Positions 18,566 through 27,670 are shown, counted from the stretch's first letter. The stretch: 64,000 nt of DNA from an uncultured Bacteroidota bacterium (GCA_937873155.1 CALMVZ010000024.1:186001-250000), one strand, 5' to 3'. Notes: generated by a model from the letters alone, not told the origin. Numbers and translations are program-made.

Positions 18566-19090
18566 ATGTTTATAAAAGGAGATAATATCCATTTACGTGC
18601 TTTGGAACCTGAAGATGTAGATGTATTGTACAAATGGGAGAACAACCGCGGCATCTGGCATGTAAGTAATACACAAACGCCTTTCAGTCGTTATGTTTTA
18701 GAACAATTCCTGGTGAATGCGCACGAAGATATCTATACCAATAAGCAATTGCGTTTAATTATTTCGCCAAACGAAAAAGAAAACGCTGTTGGTGCGATCG
18801 ATCTTTTTGATTTTGACCCTTATCATTTACGCGCAGGTATTGGAATTTTAATAGCTGAAGAATACCGAAATAAAGGTTATGCTTTCGAGGCTTTGGAATT
18901 ATTAAAGGATTATGCGTTCAATAATTTACTTCTGAAGCAGCTTTACGCCAACGTAACTGTTTCTGCGCCTTCAAGCTTACAGTTATTCGAAAAATGCGGT
19001 TTTGAAAAGGTCGGACTCAAAAAAAGCTGGAACCGCGTCTCTGCAACTGAGTTTGGCGATGAGTGGTTATTGCAGCATATTAATAAATAA
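18566..19090 (+). CDS. GNAT-family N-acetyltransferase (RimJ/SpeG-like)
   Basis: A 174-residue GCN5-related acetyltransferase that transfers acetyl from acetyl-CoA to an amine. The order of motifs fits RimJ/RimL/SpeG-type members: LRALEPEDVDVLYKWENN at the start, GAIDLFDFDP (motif D/A strand), GIGILIAEEYRNKGYAFEAL (acetyl-CoA pyrophosphate loop, R/Q-x-x-G-x-A) and LYANVTVSAPSSLQLFEKCGF (motif B). The substrate could be a polyamine, a protein N-terminus or an antibiotic; the sequence does not decide. Its stop TAATG overlaps the start of the cytochrome gene. Confidence 0.88.
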   Translation: MFIKGDNIHLRALEPEDVDVLYKWENNRGIWHVSNTQTPFSRYVLEQFLVNAHEDIYTNKQLRLIISPNEKENAVGAIDLFDFDPYHLRAGIGILIAEEYRNKGYAFEALELLKDYAFNNLLLKQLYANVTVSAPSSLQLFEKCGFEKVGLKKSWNRVSATEFGDEWLLQHINK

Positions 19091-21132
19091 TGCTCCGCAA
19101 AAAGGTAATACTTTTCTTTTCCTCTTTGGTTATCCTGTTAATTGCATATCAGTGCAAAGAACCAACAGGGGGTAATTCTAATACCCAGGTTAAAAAAGAC
19201 ACTTTAGTTTATTTGAACCATGCGGATACTGCCCGTTATATTGGAATGGGCCAATGTAAAGCATGTCACCAAAGTATTTACAATTCTTTCCTAAATACCG
19301 GAATGGGTAAATCATTCGACGTAGCTACAAAAGAAAAATCTTCGGCGGATTATTCACATCCTTTGATCTATGATAAGATAAAAGATTTTTATTATAACGC
19401 TTCCTGGAAAAATGACAGTTTGTATTTCACGGAATTCAGGCTGAAAGGAAAGGATACTGTTTTCAAAAGGACAGAGCAGGTAAATTACATTGTAGGATCA
19501 GGCCAGCATACAAATTCCCATATTCAATCGGTAAATGGTTATCTGAATCAAATGCCAATGACTTTTTATACCCAGAAGAAAAAATGGGACCTGCCTCCGG
19601 GATTTGAAGAAGGGCATAATACCCATTTCACGCGCAAGATCGGATTGGAATGTATGAGTTGTCATAACTCGTATCCTAATTTTGTTTTAGGTTCAGAGAA
19701 TAAATATGTAGGTGTACAGGAAGGAATAAATTGCGAACGTTGCCATGGTCCAGGAAGCATTCACGTAGCGCAACGTTCTACCGGATCTAAAATTGACACG
19801 GCAAATTATATTGATTACAGTATTGTGAATCCCGCAAAACTTTCGATCGACAGGCAATTCGATATTTGCCAGCGCTGCCATTTACAGGGAAATGTTGTTT
19901 TAAAAGAAGGGAAGTCGTTTTTCGATTTCAAACCGGGAATGAAATTGAGCGATTACTTAACTGTATTCTTACCAAAGTACGAAAATGCGGATGATGAGTT
20001 CATTATGGCTTCGCATGCAGATAGGTTGAAAATGAGCCAATGTTTTATTAAGTCTTATGAGGAATCGAAAGACAGTAAATCATTAAGACCTTTCAAAGAA
20101 GCTCTTACTTGCGTTACTTGTCATAATCCTCACGTTAGTGTAAGAGAAACAAACGCTGAAGTTTTCAATGATGCGTGTAAGAGTTGTCATGGTCCTGAAA
20201 AAAAATCAAAGCAGGAGTGTACAGAGCCTTCAGTTGTAAAAGTGCTGCACTCTACGAACTCCGAACTCTCAACTCCGAGCTGCACAAAGTGCCACATGCC
20301 TTCATCAGGTTCAACAGATATCCCTCATGTGACTGTTCATGATCACTACATCCGTAAACCTGTTACACAAAAAGATAAAGACAAACTCAAAAAATTCATT
20401 GGTTTGTATGCCGTCAATGAGAAGGATCCGTCTGGTCTCACAAAAGCGTGGGCTTATATTAATCAATATGATAAATTTGAGCCCAAACCGGAGTATTTGG
20501 ATTCAGCGCAAAAATATTTGAGCGACAAAACAAAAGAAGATCTGAAGAAGAACGTTTACGCTTTGTTTCAGCTGCATTTCTCTAAACAGAATTTTAGTCA
20601 AATAATAAAATACGTAAATGTTATCGGAGAAGATGAGTTATTTAAAGCACTTCATATAAAAACATACGATAACCTTCATGCCTGGGCAGCTTATCATGTT
20701 GCCGAAGCTTATTTTAATACCGGTAATGTGAACAAAGCTGTGAAATGGTTTGAGAAGGCAATTGATCTGTCTCCTTACAATCTGGATTTCAGAAATAAAT
20801 TAGGTTCAGCGTATATGAGCGCCGGAAAGATCGCAGAAGCACAAAAAGAATTCGAATTCATGATCAAAGAGCATCCGAAAAATATTTCTGCGTATACGAA
20901 TCTTGGTTTTATAAAAATTTCACAAAATAATGTTGTTGAAGCTGAGCAACTTTATAATAAGGCGCTTCAACTGAATCCGGATTATGAACCGCTTTTAATG
21001 AATGTGGCAGGATTGAAAGCCTATAAAAAAGATTATAAAGGCGCGGTTGAAATAGTAAATCAGATCTTAAAGAAAAATCCTTCGAATCAAAAAGCTAAAA
21101 TGGCTTTTGAACAATTGAAGAAGATGTTTTAA
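19090..21132 (+). CDS. Seven-haem c-type cytochrome / TPR lipoprotein
   Basis: A 680-residue exported protein combining a multihaem cytochrome with tetratricopeptide repeats. A hydrophobic leader ends at AYQC22, a plausible lipobox. Seven CxxCH haem motifs begin at Cys56, 188, 215, 260, 341, 363 and 398. The first motif pair spans a domain typical of cytochrome c554/c-prime-type proteins. From about residue 530 to 675 four TPR units follow (for example AVKWFEKAIDLSPYN, AEQLYNKALQLNPDY). Such proteins are common electron carriers or assembly scaffolds of unknown partner in Bacteroidota. Between haems six and seven sits a segment encoded by a word repeat (residues about 386-397, STNSELSTPS). 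Confidence 0.88.
   Translation: MLRKKVILFFSSLVILLIAYQCKEPTGGNSNTQVKKDTLVYLNHADTARYIGMGQCKACHQSIYNSFLNTGMGKSFDVATKEKSSADYSHPLIYDKIKDFYYNASWKNDSLYFTEFRLKGKDTVFKRTEQVNYIVGSGQHTNSHIQSVNGYLNQMPMTFYTQKKKWDLPPGFEEGHNTHFTRKIGLECMSCHNSYPNFVLGSENKYVGVQEGINCERCHGPGSIHVAQRSTGSKIDTANYIDYSIVNPAKLSIDRQFDICQRCHLQGNVVLKEGKSFFDFKPGMKLSDYLTVFLPKYENADDEFIMASHADRLKMSQCFIKSYEESKDSKSLRPFKEALTCVTCHNPHVSVRETNAEVFNDACKSCHGPEKKSKQECTEPSVVKVLHSTNSELSTPSCTKCHMPSSGSTDIPHVTVHDHYIRKPVTQKDKDKLKKFIGLYAVNEKDPSGLTKAWAYINQYDKFEPKPEYLDSAQKYLSDKTKEDLKKNVYALFQLHFSKQNFSQIIKYVNVIGEDELFKALHIKTYDNLHAWAAYHVAEAYFNTGNVNKAVKWFEKAIDLSPYNLDFRNKLGSAYMSAGKIAEAQKEFEFMIKEHPKNISAYTNLGFIKISQNNVVEAEQLYNKALQLNPDYEPLLMNVAGLKAYKKDYKGAVEIVNQILKKNPSNQKAKMAFEQLKKMF
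20249..20280. repeat. Word repeat of the CTACGAACTCCGAACTC family inside the cytochrome gene
   Basis: ACTCTACGAACTCCGAACTC (20249-20268) is identical to 14388-14407 and is followed by TCAACTCCGAGC, a third degenerate copy of the same word. It is translated in frame as part of the linker between the sixth and seventh haem motifs. Confidence 0.7.
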
Positions 21133-21845
21133 AAACGGCGTCCGATCTTTACATTCAAATAAGGACGTATGACCCATTTGTCGAATCGTGTCAGATAGTC
21201 TTCAGTGAATAAGTATTGGTTTTCCGTAACGTAAAGGATCTCGTTATCGGGCACTCCTGTTATTTTATTGATCTTATAAAAGATTCTTGATCCCCATTCA
21301 ATATTGAATGTGAATTTATTAATACTTCTTTTTAAAGTGAATTTTAAAATGACACCGGCCTGTTTCCTTTCAAGTTTATATAAATAACTTTTACTGCCTG
21401 CCAGGTCTCCCCTCGAATAAGTATAGGTGGTATTTATCGTGCTAAAAGCCGGCCCGTAATTATCGTAGCGTTGCGTCGTAATATATTTAAAAAAAGGTTC
21501 AAGCCCGATAAGCAGATGAATATTCCTTCTTTGTTTTATGTTTTCACTTCTGTGGATACATCGTTTTATATCAAAACCGATCCGGAAGCCATTTTGTTCC
21601 AATGGATTTTCCTGGTTGAGCACATAACTGTCATTAAGGATCAAGCCCAAACTGGTTGAAAAATAAAGTTCCGGCCTGTATTGATGTTCCCACGTAACAT
21701 GAAAACACGAGGTATAAGGTTCAAATAAGAACATCGGACTGACCTGAATGGCATCCGGGTAGGTAATGGTTGTATCTTGTCTGAATTGAGAAAAGCTTTT
21801 AATAGAAGCAATTAAAAATAATATGCTAAAAAATGTTTTTCTCAC
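21129..21845 (-). CDS. Putative outer-membrane beta-barrel protein
   Basis: A secreted protein of about 238 residues when started at the GTG at 21845, which places a signal peptide (RKTFFSILFLIASIKSFSQ) at the very N-terminus. An ATG 11 codons upstream (21878) would put charged residues before it. The mature part is rich in aromatic residues and alternating strands, and ends in Phe (YLNVKIGRRF), the usual end of an outer-membrane barrel. Its stop overlaps the stop of the convergent cytochrome gene. Function unknown. Confidence 0.68.
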   Translation of the reverse strand: MRKTFFSILFLIASIKSFSQFRQDTTITYPDAIQVSPMFLFEPYTSCFHVTWEHQYRPELYFSTSLGLILNDSYVLNQENPLEQNGFRIGFDIKRCIHRSENIKQRRNIHLLIGLEPFFKYITTQRYDNYGPAFSTINTTYTYSRGDLAGSKSYLYKLERKQAGVILKFTLKRSINKFTFNIEWGSRIFYKINKITGVPDNEILYVTENQYLFTEDYLTRFDKWVIRPYLNVKIGRRF

Positions 21846-21896
21846 ATTTAAATCTACAAAAAGTAAATTAATCTTCATAATTTTAAGTTCTTGTTT

Positions 21897-22937
21897 ATGA
21901 AAAGGCTCCTAAAAAGGATAATTGTTGTTTTAGTTTTGATTGGGATCGGTTTCGCAGGTTATTGGGCCTATATCAACCTCTATAAACCCAATGTCAATCT
22001 CGAAGGCAAGAATTTTAAATACGTTTACATCCCAAGCGATGCGGATTTTGAGACTTTATTGAATGAATTGTACAGCGAGGGTGTTATTGATAACCACAAA
22101 ACCTTCGAATGGATGGCGAAGCGGATGGACCTGGATAAAAATATACATCCCGGTAAGTACCGCATCAATACAGGTATGAATAACCGCCAGATAATTTTAA
22201 TGCTGAAGAATAACAAACAGGAAAAAGTAAAACTGACATTCAATTCACAGATCCGTACCAAAGAGGAATTTATTGAATACCTCGATAATAAACTGGAATT
22301 AAGTTTTGATGAACTGGATGAATACTTAAGTGATGATGTTATTCTGGAAAAAGAGTACGGACTGGATCCCGATAATATAATGGCCCTGATCCTTCCAAAT
22401 GTTTACGAAGTGAGTTGGGTTACAAAAAAGGAAGAACTGTTCGGGCAAATAAAAAACTATTTTAATTCGGTTTGGATAAAAGAGCGCCGCGATAAATGTA
22501 AAAAAGCTGGCTATTCACTTGTTGAAGTAATGACATTAGCCTCAATTGTACAAGGAGAAAGCGGTATTGCAAGTGAACAGCAAAAGATAGCCGGTGTTTA
22601 CATAAACCGACTGAAAAAGAATATGCCTTTACAAGCTGACCCGACCTTAAAATTTGCGAATCGCAATTTCGAGGTACAACGTGTTACAAATGCAGATAAG
22701 CAAATAGATTCCCCTTACAATACCTATAAGTACAAAGGTCTGCCTCCGGGACCAATTTGTCTTGTAAATATGCAATCCCTTGATGCAGTTTTAAATTATA
22801 CAAAGCATAATTACATCTATTTCTGTGCCAAACCTTCATTGAATGGCTATAGTGATTTCTCATCGAACTACGACCAGCACCTGAAATATGCGGATGCCTA
22901 TCAAAAAGCCCTCGACGCCAAGGGAATAAAGCGATAA
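21897..22937 (+). CDS. mltG: Endolytic transglycosylase MltG (YceG-like)
   Basis: Inner-membrane lytic transglycosylase that cleaves nascent glycan strands and sets their length. From the ATG at 21897 it has 346 residues (a TTG two codons upstream is not needed). A single membrane segment lies at about 7-24, then a LysM-like subdomain (FEWMAKRMDLDKNIHPGKYRI), then the catalytic domain with Glu221 in SIVQGESG, followed by QQKIAGVYINRL and the ADPTLKF segment. All are conserved family motifs. It may be a functional partner of PBP1C, although the genes are 12 kb apart. Confidence 0.94.
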   Translation: MKRLLKRIIVVLVLIGIGFAGYWAYINLYKPNVNLEGKNFKYVYIPSDADFETLLNELYSEGVIDNHKTFEWMAKRMDLDKNIHPGKYRINTGMNNRQIILMLKNNKQEKVKLTFNSQIRTKEEFIEYLDNKLELSFDELDEYLSDDVILEKEYGLDPDNIMALILPNVYEVSWVTKKEELFGQIKNYFNSVWIKERRDKCKKAGYSLVEVMTLASIVQGESGIASEQQKIAGVYINRLKKNMPLQADPTLKFANRNFEVQRVTNADKQIDSPYNTYKYKGLPPGPICLVNMQSLDAVLNYTKHNYIYFCAKPSLNGYSDFSSNYDQHLKYADAYQKALDAKGIKR

Positions 22938-23004
22938 AATATCTGAGTAAATCTTCGGAATCTGTGGCTTAAATTACTACCTTTAAACCTCTATTTTTAT
23001 TACT

Positions 23005-24411
23005 ATGACTAAAATTAAATTTGGTACCGACGGCTGGAGAGCAATTATTGCGAAAGATTTTACAGTTGACAATGTTGCGCGTGTTACAGAAGCAACGGCA
23101 AAGTGGTTATTGAAGAATTTTGATAAGCCAAGTGTTGTTATTGGTCATGATTGCCGTTTTGCGGGAGAATTATTTGCTGAAACAACGGCAAAAGTTTTTA
23201 TCGCTAATGGCGTCAAAGTTTTTTTAGCGAAAGAATATACTTCAACGCCAATGGTGTCCTTAGGCGCTTTAAAACTAAGAGCTTCTTTAGGCGTGGTTAT
23301 TACGGCAAGTCATAATCCTCCATCATATAACGGGTATAAATTAAAAGGCCATTATGGCGGGCCATTAGTTCCGGAAAAGATCCAGGAAGTGGAAGATATT
23401 ATACCTGAAAAACATTCAGTGAATTTAGATTCGATTGATCTGGAAGAAGCGAAGAAGAAAGGCTTATTGGAAATTGCACCGCTTGAAGATATGTATGTGA
23501 AGCATGTTGAAGATAATTTCGATATCGCTGCAATCAAAAAGTCAGGATTAAAATTTGCTTATGACAGTATGTTCGGAGCAGGACAACGTGTAATGAAACG
23601 TTTGTTCCCTGAGATCGTTCATTTGCATGATGATGAAAATCCGGGATTCCATGGACAAGCTCCTGAGCCTATCCATAAAAATTTAATAGAGTTCAGCAAT
23701 TTGATCAAGAAAGACGGAAAGATCAGTTGTGGTCTGTGTACGGATGGTGATGCTGACAGAATTGGTTTGTACGATAGCAAAGGAAACTTTGTTGATTCAC
23801 ATCATATCATTTTATTACTTCTTAAATATTTAGTGGAAGAGAAAAAATTCGGCGGAAAAATTGTTTGTGCATTCTCAGTTACACCACGTATAAAAAAATT
23901 AGCCGCTCATTATAATTTACCTATCGTTATCACTCAAATTGGTTTCAAATACATTGCAGGTTATATGATCAGCGAAGATGTGATCTTAGGCGGTGAAGAG
24001 AGCGGGGGAATCGCAATTAAAGGACATATCCCTGAACGCGATGGTATCTGGATGGGTTTAACTATTTGGGAATACATGGCCAAGAGCGGAAAATCTTTAG
24101 AGCAATTGATAGAAGACCTTTATAAATTAACCGGACGTTTTGTTTATGAGCGTAACGATCTTCATTTAACTGAAGACGTGAAGCAAAAAGTGATCAAAGC
24201 CTGTAAGGAAGATAAATTTAAATCATTTGGTCCGTATAAAGTGGAGAAGCTCGAAACCATTGATGGCTGGAAATATTATTTCGAGAACGATCAGTGGATG
24301 ATGATCCGTGCCAGTGGTACTGAGCCTGTATTACGTGTGTATGCTGAAAGCGATACGATTGAGAACACAAGAAAGATCTTAAAAGCTACGCAGGATATTT
24401 TATTGAATTAG
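23005..24411 (+). CDS. Phosphoglucomutase/phosphomannomutase family alpha-D-phosphohexomutase
   Basis: Interconverts hexose 1- and 6-phosphates for nucleotide-sugar synthesis. All four signatures of the superfamily are present: phosphoserine loop TASHNP with Ser102, metal loop TDGDADR (Asp247, Asp249, Asp251), sugar-binding loop GGEESGG and the C-terminal phosphate-binding RASGTEP. The length of 468 aa is normal. The exact sugar (glucose, mannose or glucosamine) cannot be read from these motifs. The gene is monocistronic; TACCTTTA at 22978-22985 may be its -7 promoter element. Confidence 0.93.
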   Translation: MTKIKFGTDGWRAIIAKDFTVDNVARVTEATAKWLLKNFDKPSVVIGHDCRFAGELFAETTAKVFIANGVKVFLAKEYTSTPMVSLGALKLRASLGVVITASHNPPSYNGYKLKGHYGGPLVPEKIQEVEDIIPEKHSVNLDSIDLEEAKKKGLLEIAPLEDMYVKHVEDNFDIAAIKKSGLKFAYDSMFGAGQRVMKRLFPEIVHLHDDENPGFHGQAPEPIHKNLIEFSNLIKKDGKISCGLCTDGDADRIGLYDSKGNFVDSHHIILLLLKYLVEEKKFGGKIVCAFSVTPRIKKLAAHYNLPIVITQIGFKYIAGYMISEDVILGGEESGGIAIKGHIPERDGIWMGLTIWEYMAKSGKSLEQLIEDLYKLTGRFVYERNDLHLTEDVKQKVIKACKEDKFKSFGPYKVEKLETIDGWKYYFENDQWMMIRASGTEPVLRVYAESDTIENTRKILKATQDILLN

Positions 24412-25205
24412 TTTTTTACCAGGTCGGTGCAAATACCGTTCGCGATCTCATCGGCCAATTTTGAATAACCTTCGTCTGTAAGATGCAGGTGGTCGGTATA
24501 CAAATTGCTGCATTTTGAGTAATCGCTGCAAACCGCGTCAAAATCAATGAACACAATTTTGTCGTTCAGTAATTCTTTTTTCAGTTCTTCTGCCAAAGCT
24601 TCCCGGTATTCTTTAATGTTATCCCGGCCGCTCTTACTGGTGAAAAAAGCGAAGGCCTCATTTTTTATTTTGTTCACGATATGTAGTGTGCCGTACAATT
24701 CATCGACACCGTATTCAGGCAATTCAATGATAACCGGTTTGATATTATATTTCAGCAGTTCTTTAATGATCATACACATATTCTTCGAATAGAACCGCTT
24801 TCCGAATTGTCCGAAAGAATCATTAACGCCACAACTTACGATGCAATATTTAACCTGTTTCTCTTTTATAAATGCGGTCGAAAAGAAATCACGTTCCGGT
24901 GCGAACAGGTTCATATAAACCTGTTTGGTCTTTGCACCGCCAAGCCCCCTTGAATAAACAGTACACTTCCTGCCGTTCTGCCTTAAGCTATTTTTAACGA
25001 AAGGGTCAAGATTTCCGGCAGCCACCCAGCTGTCGCCAATTATACCAATGGTTAAACTGGTGTCATTAACTGTTTCAAGGATGGGACTCTTTAGGTTCTC
25101 GTGTGCTATAGAGAAGCGGTTGTAAAGGTAAAGCACGGATATCAGGAGGGATATCAGTATGAAAATAGCGTATATAGCTCTTCTTTTTTTCAATGGAGGC
25201 TTCAT
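24408..25205 (-). CDS. Membrane-anchored SGNH/GDSL-type hydrolase
   Basis: A 265-residue esterase/lipase-fold protein with an N-terminal membrane segment (about 10-28). The SGNH blocks are present: block I IGDSWVAAG with nucleophile Ser59, block III CGVND with Asn128, and block V DHLHLTDEGY with Asp238 and His241. The block II glycine is in GLGGAKT. Likely periplasmic and acting on an acyl or acetyl ester of a glycan or lipid, as many envelope SGNH enzymes do. Its stop overlaps the end of the convergent phosphohexomutase gene by four bases. Confidence 0.87.
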   Translation of the reverse strand: MKPPLKKRRAIYAIFILISLLISVLYLYNRFSIAHENLKSPILETVNDTSLTIGIIGDSWVAAGNLDPFVKNSLRQNGRKCTVYSRGLGGAKTKQVYMNLFAPERDFFSTAFIKEKQVKYCIVSCGVNDSFGQFGKRFYSKNMCMIIKELLKYNIKPVIIELPEYGVDELYGTLHIVNKIKNEAFAFFTSKSGRDNIKEYREALAEELKKELLNDKIVFIDFDAVCSDYSKCSNLYTDHLHLTDEGYSKLADEIANGICTDLVKN

Positions 25206-25295
25206 ACAAATTTAATATTATTAATCTTCATTCGCTTGTTTATAAGTTATAAAATTACAAAGCCCGGAGCGCCTCTGGTTCTTTAATTTTAAGGA

Positions 25296-26612
25296 GTGGT
25301 ACAGCCTGTATTGATATATTCGGTTAAAAGCAGTCCGAGGTTAAAATATATTTTGAATATTATTTTAAAGGATGTGTTCGGTCTGGATTATGTGATCACT
25401 CAAAACCCGGTGCAGTTCGAACAGTCGGAAGTTCCAAAAATAAATTATTCGGTTCAGAAATTCACAAGGGATGGGATCAAGATCTCGCCTGTAACTTTAT
25501 TGTTTGAATATGGGATCAAGGACCATTTGATCGAAGTGAACAACCATAAGGATTACAATAAATTATTTTTCAAATCACATTCCGAGATCCCTTTCGATAT
25601 TTTAGCGGCTTCGTTCTGGCTTATTACGCGCTATGAAGAGTATTTGCCTTTTAAGCAGGATAAATACAATCGGTTCGATGTGAAGAACAGTCTGGCATTT
25701 CAATATGATTTCATTGAGATCCCATTGGTGAATCTATGGCTGGAACAATTTAAAAAAGTGTTGTCAGTCAAGTATCCTGAAATTAAATTCAAAGAACATC
25801 AGTTCTCTTATATATCTACGGTTGATATTGATAATGCCTACAAATTCAAATTCAAGGGTATCATGCGTGAGGCGGGTGGTTATTTGAAAAGCCTTTTGAC
25901 GCGTAACTTTAAAGAAATAAAAGAAAGGACAGCAGTTGTATTAAATAACAAACCGGACCCATTTGATTCGTATGATTTTTTACTGGATGTTCAGAAAAGG
26001 TACAATTTAAATGTATTGTATTTCTTTTTATTGGGAGATTACGGTGTGAATGATAAGAACCATCCCGCAAATAATAAAGATTTTCAGGTCTTGATAAAAC
26101 ATTTGGCTGATTATGCTAAAATCGGCATTCATCCGTCGTACAGGTCAAATAACGATCTCAATCAATTAAAAGTTGAAGTGAACCGTTTGGCAAACATCAC
26201 ACACCGTGATATTAAGAACAGCAGGCAACATTTTGCCATTTTAAAATTCCCGGAAACATACCAGGCATTATTACAAACAGGCATCATAAATGATTATTCA
26301 ATGGGCTATGGGAATTACAATGGTTTCAGGGCTTCATTTTGTATTCCGTACAATTGGTACGATCTGGATGCAGAGCAGGAAACTCCTTTGGTCATTCATC
26401 CGTTCTGTATAATTGAAACGACTTTAAAGTTCACCAATAAAGCAACCGACCAAACAGCCATTCAATTCGCGAAACCGATAATTGATGAAGTAAAAAAATA
26501 TAAAGGCGAATTAGTAACAACGATCCACAACGATACGATGGGAAGCGTAAGTGAGTGGAAGGGCTGGAAAGAAGTATACGAACAAATTGTAAAAGAAGCT
26601 TTAAGTAAGTAG
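25296..26612 (+). CDS. Polysaccharide deacetylase-like protein (NodB-homology fold, DUF7033-type N-terminus)
   Basis: A 438-residue protein with no signal peptide, starting at GTG. The N-terminal 150 residues, with FWLITRYEEYLPF and a domain before it, match the Bacteroidota-specific module that precedes a degenerate NodB-type deacetylase barrel. The barrel shows TVDIDNAYKFK (first-strand acidic pair), the central IGIHPSYRSNNDLNQLKVEVNRL helix with the His-Pro-Ser signature of the metal site, and DYSMGYGNYNGFRASFC near the end. Family members occur in surface-glycan gene sets. Substrate unknown; catalytic activity is likely but not certain. Confidence 0.75.
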   Translation: MVQPVLIYSVKSSPRLKYILNIILKDVFGLDYVITQNPVQFEQSEVPKINYSVQKFTRDGIKISPVTLLFEYGIKDHLIEVNNHKDYNKLFFKSHSEIPFDILAASFWLITRYEEYLPFKQDKYNRFDVKNSLAFQYDFIEIPLVNLWLEQFKKVLSVKYPEIKFKEHQFSYISTVDIDNAYKFKFKGIMREAGGYLKSLLTRNFKEIKERTAVVLNNKPDPFDSYDFLLDVQKRYNLNVLYFFLLGDYGVNDKNHPANNKDFQVLIKHLADYAKIGIHPSYRSNNDLNQLKVEVNRLANITHRDIKNSRQHFAILKFPETYQALLQTGIINDYSMGYGNYNGFRASFCIPYNWYDLDAEQETPLVIHPFCIIETTLKFTNKATDQTAIQFAKPIIDEVKKYKGELVTTIHNDTMGSVSEWKGWKEVYEQIVKEALSK

Positions 26613-26644
26613 GCAGTGGCAGTAGGCAGAACGCAGTTTAATCC
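26613..26644. repeat. AGGCAGTGGCAGTAGGCAG word repeat
   Basis: The short spacer before the pseudouridine synthase gene consists of GTAGGCAGTGGCAGTAGGCAG, three partial copies of a GGCAGT word, directly behind the stop of the deacetylase-like gene. Confidence 0.5.
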
Positions 26645-26652
26645 TATCTTTG
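26645..26652 (+). promoter_or_regulatory. TATCTTTG -7 box immediately before the pseudouridine synthase start
   Basis: Exact match to TAnnTTTG, ending four bases before the TTG start codon at 26657. If it is active, the transcript would begin at or inside the start codon, that is, be leaderless. Confidence 0.4.
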
Positions 26653-26656
26653 AACC

Positions 26657-27355
26657 TTGAATCCATTACAAAATACCATTCATACTGAGCAGATAGTCTA
26701 CGAGGATAATCATATCATCATCGTAAACAAACTTCCATCCGAAATTGTGCAGGGTGATAAAACAGGCGATATGCCACTTTCCGAAAAATTAAAGAATTAC
26801 ATTAAAGAACGCGATTCAAAACCCGGAAATGTTTTTATGGGCGTTATCCATCGAATCGACCGGCCTGTTTCCGGCCTGGTGATTTTTGCGAAGACCAGTA
26901 AAGCTTTATCAAGATTCAACGAATTGATCCGCGTGAAAGGATTGAATAAAACCTATTGGGCTGTGGTGAAAAATAAACCGGTAAAGCCCGAAGATCATTT
27001 GATCCATTATCTCCTCAAGAATGAGAAAGCAAATAAATCTAAAGCATTCGAGAAAGAAGTGAAAGATAGTTTGAAATCGGAATTGATCTATAAATACATA
27101 AAGTCGAGTGATACTTATCATTTGCTCGAGATAAAATTATTGACGGGAAGACATCATCAGATAAGATGTCAGTTGTCGACAATTGGCAGTCCGATAAAAG
27201 GCGATCTGAAGTATGGATTCGACAGAAGTAACAAAGATGGATCCATTCATCTTCATGCTTACAGCCTCAGTTTTATGCATCCGATAAAATTAGAGGAAGT
27301 AAACGTAAAGGCCGCTCCTTTAATGAACGACCCTGTTTGGAATTACTTCAAATAA
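26657..27355 (+). CDS. RluA-family RNA pseudouridine synthase
   Basis: Isomerises specific uridines of rRNA or tRNA. The 232 residues carry the catalytic motif HRIDRPVSGLVIFAKT, in which the Asp of HRIDRP is the nucleophile, followed by KTYWAVVKNKP and the GRHHQIRCQLSTIGSPIKGD block, all diagnostic of RluA-type enzymes. There is no N-terminal S4 domain, as in the short RluA/TruC subgroup. The start is a TTG; no ATG or GTG is available before the conserved IVYEDNHIIIVNKLP segment. The target base is not predictable. Confidence 0.9.
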   Translation: MNPLQNTIHTEQIVYEDNHIIIVNKLPSEIVQGDKTGDMPLSEKLKNYIKERDSKPGNVFMGVIHRIDRPVSGLVIFAKTSKALSRFNELIRVKGLNKTYWAVVKNKPVKPEDHLIHYLLKNEKANKSKAFEKEVKDSLKSELIYKYIKSSDTYHLLEIKLLTGRHHQIRCQLSTIGSPIKGDLKYGFDRSNKDGSIHLHAYSLSFMHPIKLEEVNVKAAPLMNDPVWNYFK

Positions 27356-27537
27356 GTATCAATTCCTTCGATCTCTTCAACCGGAATGTATTCGATCAGA
27401 TGATTCACTGATTCACGGTCTTTAATTGTTTCAGCACCCGGGATAAAGACCACGGTATGGTTATATTCTGATTGTAATATAGAACCGTATTTGCGCATTC
27501 CATTCTTTAAGATCACTATTGCTTGTGTTGTGTTCAT
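27343..27537 (-). CDS. Small conserved hypothetical protein
   Basis: A 64-residue protein (MNTTQAIVILKNGMRKYG...) made mostly of short strands, with KNGMRKYGSILQSEYNHTVVFIP resembling an Sm-like or SH3-like small barrel. It overlaps the end of the convergent pseudouridine synthase gene by 13 bases and lies downstream of rpoD, separated from it by a terminator. Codon use matches its neighbours and the start is an ATG, so it is more likely a gene than a chance frame. Function unknown. Confidence 0.55.
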   Translation of the reverse strand: MNTTQAIVILKNGMRKYGSILQSEYNHTVVFIPGAETIKDRESVNHLIEYIPVEEIEGIDTYLK

Positions 27538-27670
27538 AATCGTTGTATTAGTTGTATAACTGTACGCAAACTTAATGCCAGACGTTTGTTCTAATGTTAA
27601 ATTCCGATGAAGACTTAGTTAAACCCGCTAAAAACCGCGTGAATCAGGCTGTTTAGGGCATTTCAGGGCA

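Noticed and set aside
20244-20285. GCTGCAC direct repeat (20244-20250 and 20279-20285) flanking the word repeat in the cytochrome gene as a possible target-site duplication
   Set aside because: Removing one copy plus the insert would delete 35 bases and shift the reading frame, so a simple insertion with duplication is not supported.
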